Positions 54,127 to 64,000 of a stretch of DNA of 64,000 nt are shown here, piece by piece. Below the pieces are notes generated by a model. That model saw only the letters and a program-made list of their open reading frames with translations. It had not been told where the DNA came from and did not search any database. The position numbers were made by a program, and so were the translations under genes. The stretch comes from Symsagittifera roscoffensis (Eukaryota; Xenacoelomorpha; Acoela; Convolutidae): assembly GCF_963678635.1 (NCBI RefSeq), contig NC_087070.1, positions 50,257,989 to 50,321,988 of the forward strand, read 5' to 3'. Each line of letters starts with the position of its first letter. The stretch's first letter is position 1.

Positions 54127-56200
54127 AATGAAACTTACTTTGTATTCTTATTGATATAAAATCAAATTAAAATTCACTGTTAAGGTGAAACTGAAAAAAA
54201 AAGTATTGGGGGATCTAAACTGCGGATGAAAATGTCAAAAAATGGCACCGTTAAGATGAAAATAAACTGAAAATGAAAAAATAGGCAAAGTCGCTTTCAG
54301 CGCCGCAAGTGAATGTGATGAAAGTTTCATTTCAATTTCCTGCTTCGGAATTCGTTTCAACCAAAATTATCGATGCTTACAGCTCATAGACTATTTTAAA
54401 TTAAGTTGGTGCCAAGTTTAATTCCATTAATTTGTCACTGCAAGGAAACTCAGAAACACTTGTGAGCAATTTCTTCTTGGCTAATTAACATCATCGCAGG
54501 AAATTATTTTTATACTTTTATTTTGATTAATCCGCGACTTTATCATCAACTAAAGAGTCTTCTTCTAATAACGCAGTAACGTGCTTAGGTGGATTCTAAT
54601 TTTCTTAAGACGCCCAATGCATATATTTTTAGCGAGGGTCAATTTGTGGTTGGCAGAGCTGGTAAAGTAAAATCGAAATCACGGATCGAATCTCTCTCAG
54701 CTATAAAAAAAAAGAAGTTGTACTTTAATAATTAATGCGACTGTTGAATTCCTGAAAAAGACTACTTTAACAATCCTTACAATTCCAGCCACGAAGTGAA
54801 GTCCGCTTTTATTTTTGAATCAGTTTTTGGGAATTCAATTCATCTGGTGAAACGATTATCAATCATGCATAAAACGGTAAATTAGAAGAACACGTCTCTA
54901 AAATCAGCGTATATTTGTCTAAATATGGCCATACTTTTGGAGTGGTGTGATATTTCAAGAGTGGTGCGACATTTAAGCCAGTGCGATTCAGTTTAACTCT
55001 AAAAAATCCGCCTTCGAAGGCCTTTTAATAAGTAATAATGTAGTCACAGTAGTCACAATAAAAAGAATTGCATGTATATTTTGCACCTCCCCCCCCCCCC
55101 CTCCCCCAAAAAAAACAAGCTTCTAGCAATATTATAAATAAAAAGTTTAGTTGACATAGCCCGATCGCTATGAAAATTGACATGCTTAGTAATTAGGTTA
55201 TTCCAAACATGTTTAGTTTTCATGCGTTACATGATAAAAATAACGCGTGGCACCATACGACTGATGACTACACGAGGGGCAGTACAACAGCGCCGAAGTA
55301 CACAGTGCCAAATATCAAAATTTTGTTCAACAAAGCCGAAAATCAAAATACTGTTCAACAGTTCCAAAAATCAAAATATTGTTCAAAAATGCCGAAAATT
55401 ATTTAGCATAATGTATTTACTCATCCCAAATTAGAGACAAGTAATTGAATACAAATGGACGGAAGTTGAAAAGACAAAATTGGCCATTTTAATTAATGTC
55501 GCTTGTTCAACCAACTTCCCCGAGCGCAGCGCCAAAAAATTAACTTGGCTAATTGTCAATTTTTTTTTTCGGTTTGGCTCCAAACCAAAACAGTCTTCTC
55601 CCAAAACTGCCAACAACTCAAAAACGGAACTCAAAATTTCCAAACATTAATTTTCGGCACTGTTCAACACATTTTCAGCTTCGGCATTGCTGAACGCTCC
55701 CTATACGAGGTGGTGGTGGTGGGACAGCTTAGCTCTTAAGCAAGGGTAGCTTTAGTTCTTAAGCAGGGATTGCTTAAATCGGTACAAGCATGATAGAGGT
55801 ATACCAAGAAATTGACAGGGTACCGAATTTAAACACAATTCTTCAAAATTTTTGAATTTTTTGGTTCGGTGATGTAAATTAACTTATAAGTAAACGCAAT
55901 TGAGGCAGGTTAATTACGCTTGGGAAAAGTCATAGAAACGACAGAGTCTTTTGATTTTAACAATGCTATTTGCTGTGTTATACAACTGTGTTATGATTTT
56001 GAAATTTTGAAAAAAAATCTTTAATAAAAAGTTCGGAAAAAATGAGCTTTTTGAACAACTTAATTGAAAATGCTCAGGATAAAAAATAACAAGAAGTTGA
56101 TAGGTACTGTTTAGATATCAGGCGATTACTATAATCTAAGCATCGCAAATAGCCTTCCTTTCATTTTTAATTTTTATAGACCCAATAGATTTATATTTTA
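54127..56200. other. Upstream flank of the receptor gene, no gene supported
   Basis: AT-rich sequence. A possible donor (GAATACAAA|GTAAGT near 54,130) on the minus strand hints at a non-coding 5' exon of the receptor, but the acceptor is unsure. It holds a C-rich run (55087-55108) and a short tandem repeat, listed separately. No convincing coding frame. Confidence 0.4.
55308..55400. repeat. Short tandem repeat, about 28-bp unit
   Basis: Roughly three and a half copies of GCCGAAAATCAAAATATTGTTCAA-like units (unit about 28 bp). A related CGGCACTGTTCAACA word recurs at 55655-55670. Confidence 0.65.
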
Positions 56201-56249
56201 ATCGGTTATCAGCTGTGTTCGCATATGCAATAAGACTATTCGTATCATT

Positions 56250-59200
56250 GAGAAACCCTCAACATCTAGACTGCTCTTTAACGCCTATGAAAAAGTTTTT
56301 GAAATAACCATTTTGATGAAAACTAAAAAAACTTCGAAGCCATAATTTATCTGATTACGCGTTAATCGCTCAAATCTGCGACGAATTTTCCATGATTCTG
56401 TCAAAAACCAAGCTTGTTAAAATGTCAAAAAATTTCTGAAAACAAAACATAGTGCAGTCTCTGCAAAATACAAGTATGCATAAGGGGACCAACAATATCT
56501 AAGAAGCTCTCCTGAAATAAGAAAAACCACACACCTGTTTGCAGTAATTTGTTGCCGCGATGATTTTTCTCCAGGACTAATCAACATTTAGGGACCCAAC
56601 TATCACTTGTATAATAACTATATAAGCACACTTATTAATTGCCTTTTTTCTCTAATGGACGGAAAATTTAACAGAGAATAGGCAGAAATATGATTTGGTT
56701 GAGTTGAAAATTACAGTATGCTCAATTTTCTTCACATACTTGCGAGTCAAATTAGGGCTCAATTTGAATCAAAATCATTCTAGGAACTATTCGAAAAACT
56801 ATTCGCTCGGACAAACCTTCTTAAGCAGCTATTCTTAATTTGTGGCAAAAAAAAACAGCCAGCGCGTTTTAACGCCTCATTAAAAAAAAACTAGCTGGCC
56901 TCACTTCATATAGGAATGTGTTCGGAGACGGTATATCACTTCATTAAGCACAAAACATATTGCGTCAGTTAGAAAAATAGGCTCAAAACTCGCTAGTTAA
57001 AGCACCAAAAAACACGGTTTAACTGTGATAGTTAAGTCGCAGGAAAGAATGAAAAAATTTGGATGATAGATGAGTCCCACTATTTCAAAGAAAATCTCCA
57101 CAAAATGAAGAAAAAAAAGTAAAACTGTTTATGGGAACTTTAAGACACTTTAAATTTTCTTGATAGACCACGCAATAAGCTAAAAACAAGTTTTTGGACA
57201 AAAAAGGCATATAAATAAGTTCTCCAAAAACAAAGATTAAAAATTTTTGATATGAGCGGAGAAAACAACGATTCTTTGAGTGAAAAATCGAATATCTCCA
57301 AACCCATCTATGAACTGTTCTTTACTGACTATAAAGGTTGGTACTTAAAGTGTTATTGATTTCAACTAAAACTCTGAAATTATTCCTGTAGATGCCTTCA
57401 CCTTCTGTGACACCACATTCAACTGGAGACCAAAAACAACATTTCGGGATAATTATTTTGCAGCCGGTATAAACTTAGTCCGTTTTTTTATTACACCATA
57501 TTCCAGACTTAAATATTTTCTGGGGCGAAGCTCTTTTTTGTCACTCAACGTCGTTTTTTTTTGCCACTAGAACTTTCACGTGGTACCACTTTTCCCGCCA
57601 AAACCCATCAAGCTGTGTTAGACCTGAAATTGGAGGTCAAGTGAGAGCTTGTCCTCACCCACTATCATTTGCATAGCAGGGGATCCATTACACAATCTGA
57701 CGATCACGTGAAGCCTTACCATTATGATAAGTAAAAAAAACTCTGCCCCTAACTCGATGTGAAATAACGTGTTGTCAGAAGCAAACAACAACTTAAATCA
57801 AGGTGATGCCCTGAATATCCTCACTACCCTTTGACGCCTATGAAAAACTTTGCAAGAGAAAACTTTGATTTATACTTTTAAAAGAAATTAGGGAAAAAAT
57901 CCTGATACATGAGCAAATTTTGCCCAATCGCAAAATTAAGAGCAAAATGATGTTGTAAGGGCCTTTTAACGCACCATTCGGACAAAATGGCATGCCATAG
58001 ATCACGCTGGACTATGTAAGGCGCCGGATTGTCTAGCCATTTACTCGTTTAATAGCACAGAGCTAATTGCGCAAAATTTTTGAAAAAAAAATTGTTCGAA
58101 AGTGGCTTGTGAAAATATCAATTTATGTTTAAAAAACCAAGGTACAAGTATGATAGTTGCGTCAAAAGACAAAATTGAAGGAATGAAAGATGGAACTCGC
58201 CATTCAAAAGAAAATCTCCAAAAATAAAGAAAACAAGGTGTAAGTATGATAGATGGGTTCTGCAATTGTTGAGAAAATTTTATAAAGAGAAGCAAACAAT
58301 TTCTGAGCCTGTTTCCAAGCAGTATAAGCACAAAAAACTCCTTCGGGGACCCATCTACTTTTAGGAACCCAACTATCGTACTTGTACCGAAAACAATTGG
58401 AAACCATTTCACGGAAATTTGATGCCTTATTTATTTTAGATCGACCGCTCAATATTAAGGGACCCACCTAACCATACTTCTACCAAAATCAATTCAGTGC
58501 ACAACTATTCCTTCGCTTTCTCTTATAGACGGAAAACTTCACCCAGAAGAGAAAATATAAGGGTGAGTTGATATTTCCAGAAAGACTAATTTTTACAAAT
58601 ATTCTTGTCACAGTTGAGCTCATTTTGAATCAAACTCAATTTAGCTGAGTTAGAAATATTGCTCGACTGGACTAACCTTGTTGCGCGGCTTTTCTCAATT
58701 TTGCGGCTAAAATGCGATTTTTTTAGCTACTTCCTTTTAAACAGCTCATCATGATGAATGAAATTGGTTAAGAAGATTCCAAGAAACTATTATTACTCTG
58801 GACAAAGAGCATGTTAATGAATTTCTGGAAAAAAAAAAAAAAAAAAACTGTTGAGATGAGCTAAAAATACAACGGTTTTAAGAGTGAATAATCAAAAATC
58901 TCTAAATTCGTCTGCGAACTGTTCTTTACTGACTTTGAGCAAGCGTGCTTTAAGCGTTATTGGCTTCGACCAGAACTCTGAAACTATTTCTCTAGATGAC
59001 TTCTTCTTCTGTCGCGCCACATTCAACTGGAGACCAAAATAACATGGAACTGATTTCATGATAATAATTTTAAAATAATTTTGTTTCTGCGATTCGCAGA
59101 ATCTATGAAAATCTTTGCAGCCCGCGTTTCTTTTATTTCGCCTAAACCGTTTCTTTTTATTCAGACTGAAACATTTTGTGGAGCGAAGCTCTTTTTTTGT

Positions 59201-60450
59201 GACTCAAGGTCGCTTTTTTTAAGCCTCAAAAACTTTCACGTGGTACCACTTTTGCAGCCGAAATCGATCAAGCTGTGGTAGACCTGAAGCTGGAGGTAAA
59301 ATGAGAGCTTGTCCTCACACACTATAATTGCCATGGCAGGGGATCAATTACACAATATGACATGACGTTCACGAAGAGAAGCCTTACCACTATGCTAAAT
59401 GTCTGTGGCAAGCTCTGTGCCCAATCGTCTCGATGCAATTGAAAGTGTATCGGTTGCCAGCTGCACAGACGTGTTGTCAAAAGCAAACAAGACAGGTCAT
59501 ATCAAGGCGATGCCCTCAATATCCTCACTGCCCTTAGACGTCTATGAAAATTTTTTCAAAAAAACGTTGATTTATAATTTGAATAAAAGAAATTCGGAAA
59601 GATGTCCTGATATATAATGAGTAGATTTTGCCCTCGGCCTATATAAAGAGCAAAAAGATTTAGTAAGCGCCTTTTAACGCATCCTTATGACAAACTGGCG
59701 TGCCCTATATCTAGATGGAATATGTTCGGAGCCGGATTATTCAGCCACTTAATCGTGTAAAAGCACATAAAAATTTGCTCTAAGCTTTTAAAAAATTGTT
59801 CGAAAGTGGCTTCTTAAAATATCAATTTTTGTCTGAAAAAAAACCTCGGTACAAGTTTGATAGGAGGTCAAAAGAAAAAAAAATGGTAGGTATGAAAGAT
59901 GGGTCCCGCTATTTTAATGAAAATCTTCAAAAATGCAAGAAATCAAGGTACAAATATGATAGTTGGGTCCCTGAAAAAAACAGGTATCAAAGATGAGTCC
60001 TGCAATTGTTGAGAAAATTGTAAAAACACAAGTAAACAAATTCTGAACAATTATTCATTCCCTCACTTTCTTGAAAAGACGGAATGTTTTTACCAAGAAA
60101 ACACGGATCTATTTTATTGTTTACAACCTTTGGTACCTAGTAACGAATTGCCATCCCCATAAAAAAACTAGTTCAATGGTTAAGCAAATGTGAACTTTGT
60201 ACCTAGTAACGAACCTCCCCCGTTTAAAAAAAGGGGAAATAGTAAAAGAGATAGAAAAAAAACAAACAGGAGTAGGGTGAGTTGCAAATCACAGTATGGC
60301 TAATTTTTTTTACAGAATTGCGAGCCAGATTAAGGCTCACTTTAAGTCAAAAGCTTGTTTTATGCTAAATTAGAGAATTTATTCGACTGGACTAACCTTG
60401 TCGGCGACTTCTCTCATTTTGCGGCAAATAATAAAAGAATGTGAATTATT
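56250..60450. repeat. Decayed triplicated segment (about 1.55-1.7 kb per copy)
   Basis: Landmarks recur in order three times. TTTAACGCCTATGAAAAA-type at about 56277, 57829 and 59531. A block ending GACTAACCTTGTNG...CTCATTTTGCGGC at about 56815, 58670 and 60400. TGAACTGTTCTTTACTGACT plus CATTCAACTGGAGACCAAAA at about 57310-57435 and 58917-59040. Copies are visibly diverged with many indels, so the duplication is old. No gene is credible inside. Confidence 0.7.
58141..58388. repeat. GGTACAAGTATGATAGTTGGGTCCC word in both orientations
   Basis: Forward copies at 55781, 58141, 59848 and 59947 (the last with the full GTTGGGTCCC end). Reverse copies (GGGACCCAACTATC...TTGTA) at about 56591 and 58363-58388. 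Seen only in the 55.7-60.0 kb region. Forward and reverse copies face each other across 58141-58388, so the RNA could fold back. Confidence 0.6.
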
Positions 60451-60651
60451 TTCAGCTACTTGCTACAAAACAACCAAACGTGTAGAATGAAATTGGTATA
60501 AAAGAATACGAAAAAGAACCAAATGCGGAAAATGAATGAGAAGAGAATTGTTGTGTAAAGGATAAAGGAAAGGAAAGCGACCTCTTCTATCGTTCTATCT
60601 TCTTCTGCTGAATCAGAATTAGACTGTTGTAGAAAACATTTCCCTTTTCAG

Positions 60652-60831
60652 TGGGACAATTTAGCAAACAAGGATGAAGTTATTATTGAAGAGGCGAATT
60701 CGCCTCGCCACAATCAATCTTGCTTATTCGGATATTTGAACTCTGATTGTAGCCAGATGCACCGACGTTCGTCAACCTCCGAAGTCCGACAGTTCAATGA
60801 CAACGCATGCATAAAAAATGGTTTTTTGTAG
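60652..60831 (+). CDS. Candidate 60-codon terminal exon
   Basis: Opens directly after a good acceptor (ACATTTCCCTTTTCAG) and reads to TAG with a protein-like, hydrophilic sequence (WDNLANKDEVIIEEANSPRH, then MHRRSSTSEVRQFNDNA). No upstream exon in phase was identified. May be a last exon or a pseudo-exon. Confidence 0.25.
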   Translation, partial: WDNLANKDEVIIEEANSPRHNQSCLFGYLNSDCSQMHRRSSTSEVRQFNDNACIKNGFL

Positions 60832-61601
60832 TTGCTTGATATTATTTTTACAATACCAAGTCGCCTGTCTGATTCCTCAGTCGTTTTTTATGAATCTGTT
60901 TTTGTTGTAGTAACAATTCTGTCGTGAATTATGATAATTACTCCACTGTAATTGTAGTTTTCATTTTTAATTTGCTTCAGTATAATTTTAAGCTGCGTTC
61001 AATGAAAATTTTCTATTCAAAATTAACGAATGTGAAGTGAATGTACCACATTCATAGTTCAACTTCAGTATTTATATGGTCTTAAAATCAGATAAAATTG
61101 TATTGAAAACTTTTATCAGAGGCCTGCGACTGACGTAAATAAAAGTTTCAGCTGTCTAATTCATTTGGAAAAATGCAATTTTATTTTGATAAACTCGTAA
61201 ATTTATTACATGAAGTCAAATTTATAAATTTTAGAGGCATTGAAGCTGCAAACAATTCAAGTAACCTTTACATAAGACTAATATATATCCGAACGGAGTC
61301 GAAGTCCGAAGTCCGCTTATTCGATCCCAAGGTCAAACCGAGGGCGAACAGTTAATGATTTAGCCAATCAGAACACAGTTAAACAGTTCAAGAGCAATCG
61401 GTTAACTGTTATAACGCGGCAATGTCTTCTCTGTTCGCAAGGACACTACCGACGAACGAGTAAAAGGACGAAGTTAGAGGTCAAAGCCCTCTCGTTGCTT
61501 GGACTCTGACTGTAACGTAATTTACAATACGGCACAAAAGATAAGTTTCTCTTCTAAGTTATACGCTATTAACCACAATTTCAGAAATTTCTAGATTTAA
61601 T
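60832..61601. other. No feature recognised
   Basis: AT-rich sequence; the 60-codon frame at 61173-61355 has no supporting signals. Confidence 0.4.
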
Positions 61602-61895
61602 TTATTTTATAACCACAAAACAGTTGAGTTCGACCGACAAAAAAAGGATATAATTTTGCTTGATTGTTCGCGCAAGCTGAAAACAAGCGTCCTTCACGTT
61701 TTCGTCTTGGTGAGATTTCGGCAACCTTGGGATTGAACAGTTTCTAATTCCCTGCAGTAGTACTATTCTAAATAGCTCGCGCTCGGCTTCTAATTTGTCT
61801 GAAGGAAGAAGACGAATTAGTGGGACAAGGACGAGGACCTTAAAGCCAGCCGACCGTATATTCAGCCGAATAAACACCAACTCAAATTTTAACAC
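61602..61895 (-). other. Coding-looking minus-strand frame, unassigned
   Basis: 97 codons with a partly protein-like sequence (SDKLEAERELFRIVLLQGIR, then PKSHQDENVKDACFQLARTI). A possible acceptor (CTTCCTTCAG) precedes the central part. No domain recognised. Possibly an exon of an unknown minus-strand gene. Confidence 0.25.
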
Positions 61896-63304
61896 GTCAA
61901 TATGCGGCCAAAAATTACCAAAACGTTGAATGAGCTGGTCTGTTTAAACTTAGGTCTGAGATTTTTTTGCATTTGTTAATTTCATTCAATCAGAATTAAG
62001 CATTATGATCCAAGTTTCACAAAAGTAAAACGATGAAAAGTTTGGTCGTATAACAGAAAAGACCCAGCAAAGATCTCACTTTCAACTCCATCCAACCGAA
62101 CCAACTATTCGGCATCGATCAAAACTTCAGGGTTGTGTAAAATGCTCCTTTCTGATGGGATCGAAATTCAAACTTCTCTCTAAACTGCAACTGCTTTGGG
62201 GGCTATAGGATTTTTGACTAGGCCCATGATAATCTCGCTACCGAAGAGTCGCTATATTGCTTGCATTGATATTAAATTCTTCGAAAAAAGCCTTTAGAGC
62301 AAAAGGTGCGCATTCTAAATTGGGATACAATTTTGATATCATTGCGTTCTTAGTATTCATTTATCATTTCTTAGATCTTTTCCAAATCAGATTAAACTAA
62401 CGTTGACTTATTGGCAAACATGAATGTTTATCAGAAAAGTTCAATTTGAATCTGATTTGTGTTTTGTCGGCTCAATGCATGACAAACGAATTAGGCGGTA
62501 GAAGTTGTAAAAAAGGAATTTGACAGCCGAAAACGAGTTATTTATAGCTGATCAAGAGAACATGTATATCTATATACATACATATAGAATGTAGAGAGAA
62601 TTCAATGTAATAGGTCGATAAAACAATTGGCCGAAAGAGCTTCAAAAATTTTTACTAAACAAATTGACTCATAAATGAGGCCCAAATAAATCATATTTGG
62701 CATCAAGGACCAAATTAGCAACCTCCTCCCTAAAACGAAACAGCTTGAGAGGAGGATGCTTACTTCGATCTAAGTAGGAATTATCAGATTATCAGAATTA
62801 TCAGTTTTCATGCAGCGCTTAGCAAATTCGATCCAAATTAAATGCTGGGGTGGATGTTAACTTGATCCAACATCAAAAAGTACCATCCTTGCTACTAATT
62901 GCAGTATTTTTAACCTAAAGTTAGACCATAAGAGCAGAATTATGATATAAAAATTGGCAAAGATCGCGGAAAACTTAAAAAAATACAAATTGGAAATTTA
63001 ATTTTCAATAAAAAATGGTTTGCATTTATCGCCAATTTCCATCTTCTTTCCAGTTCTTTATCAAATCGTTTTCAGCGGCGTTTGCTAGATTTAATTTTTT
63101 TGTTCAAATTTAGCGTTTAACGATCTATCATCGGTTTGAAGACCTGTCGTCTCAATGATATGCTACCCGTCTGAATCATTGAGTAGGTGTCCTTGTAGTT
63201 TGCACTAACGGAACAACAGTAAATGTAGCATAGTAAAGGAAAACGACGAGAGAGCGGCTAATACTGTACTATAGTAACTTGTAACTATGACTAATATAAA
63301 AGGA
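61896..63304. other. No feature recognised
   Basis: AT-rich intergenic sequence without a credible ORF, RNA gene or clear repeat. Confidence 0.4.
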
Positions 63305-63505
63305 TTAATTTTGACTGGATATTCCAAATGTGGAAATGAAGATGACCTCCCATTCATTCAACTCAAGGAGAGCCCTACGAGGGGAATAACCTACAGCCCA
63401 CATATTTTGTGGTTGAAGTTGCAAATCCATGGAAGGAATCACTTGATTTGGACCTGATTCAACGTACCGTAAAGACATGTTACGTAACAATTCTCTTAAC
63501 CGCAT
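63305..63505 (-). other. Coding-looking minus-strand frame, unassigned
   Basis: 66 codons from a genuine ATG, with the frame open a further 11 codons upstream. It reads MRLRELLRNMSLRYVESGPN, then LQPQNMWAVGYSPRRALLEL, a plausible protein composition unlike the surrounding sequence. No splice donor found at its 3' end and no domain recognised. Confidence 0.3.
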
Positions 63506-63714
63506 TTCAAGTTCAATGATCTTAAATTTGTCATTTCAAGCTATAACTGAACAGCAAAATCAAGTACATACATGCTGCGATCTAGCTTTAACAAAAAGCG
63601 AGGTCAGAGCTGGAGCTGTTTTCGGTTCTACAGCCCCCTACTCCACCCCCTAAATGATGAAAAGTCGAAATTAAGCTGGATCAAGTTAACATAAGATTTG
63701 TTAACGGCTTCGGT

Positions 63715-63729
63715 GGGGGGGGGGGGGGG
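63715..63729 (+). repeat. Poly-G run (15 G)
   Basis: Uninterrupted G tract in a region that also repeats GTTAAC-containing words followed by C-rich CCCCTCCCC stretches (63785-63930). A site where read or assembly errors are likely. Confidence 0.9.
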
Positions 63730-64000
63730 TATTACTAAGAAAGGCTGGTTATCAATATGGCGCGGGCCGAAAGAAAGCGAGGATCTTGTTAACTATTCCC
63801 CCTCCCCTATTGGACCTTCGGAACTAAACCCCCCTCTGCATAAACTATTTCTATCAAGGTCATAGTGTCATATTGTAAACAATTAATAAGATTTTAATTT
63901 GGAACAAGTTAACATCCTCCCCCGCCCCTTATTGGAGCTAGATTGAAGCACGCACTTGATTTTGCTATTCAGTAATAGCTTAAAATGACGCATGTAGATC

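Noticed and set aside
63715..63729. Poly-G run as a G-quadruplex regulator
   Set aside because: A single homopolymer next to no identified gene; more likely a simple repeat or assembly-sensitive tract.

Overview
The window is animal nuclear DNA, AT-rich and repeat-dense. The clearest evidence is a split, divergent nuclear-receptor gene on the minus strand at 47.8-54.0 kb; nuclear receptors are a metazoan family, and its GT-AG introns keep phase. No prokaryotic gene organisation is visible. The species cannot be named from the sequence. An invertebrate seems likely, with very short introns (43, 59 bp) beside kilobase ones.

Layout: (1) 1-2349, no supportable gene. (2) 2350-14007, a direct tandem array of three units with an exact 4,307-bp period in the last two (the first unit has lost about 1.26 kb). 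Each carries a reading frame for a small protein that may have a PC4-like C-terminal half, plus a minisatellite-like block. (3) 15051-20033, a second tandem array of five monomers (964, 1018, 964, 1018, 1019 bp) arranged as a higher-order repeat with an exact 1,982-bp dimer period. The long monomers contain a 58-bp inverted repeat. Array and flank look like amplified pieces of a degenerate minus-strand coding locus running to about 23.46 kb. (4) 23967-42862, a very large LTR retroelement of 18,896 bp. (5) 42863-45920, a 1,565-bp tandem duplication into whose first copy the retroelement inserted. (6) 47808-54016, the nuclear-receptor gene. (7) 54.0-64.0 kb, mostly non-coding with a decayed triplicated segment and a few candidate exons.

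The retroelement is the highlight. It has 410-bp LTRs (about five mismatches), a 4-bp target-site duplication (AAGT) and an unoccupied paralogous copy of its target at 44.4 kb. It encodes a Ty3/gypsy-type Gag-protease and Pol (RT, RNase H, integrase). Unusually it also has two substantial ORFs upstream of gag, two overlapping small hydrophobic proteins after pol, an ATG-less ORF that opens exactly after a strong splice acceptor, an envelope-glycoprotein-like ORF, and a 602-codon ORF of unknown function ending three bases before a textbook splice donor. A 43-nt GT-AG intron would fuse the ATG-less ORF in frame to the envelope-like ORF, so a spliced env message is the most economical reading. 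Pol in this copy carries a stop codon and frame breaks, so the copy is probably defective even though its LTRs are young.

Together this is a spliced, multi-gene, retrovirus-like element set between tandem arrays and several tRNA-like sequences. The extra genes are what deserves follow-up.
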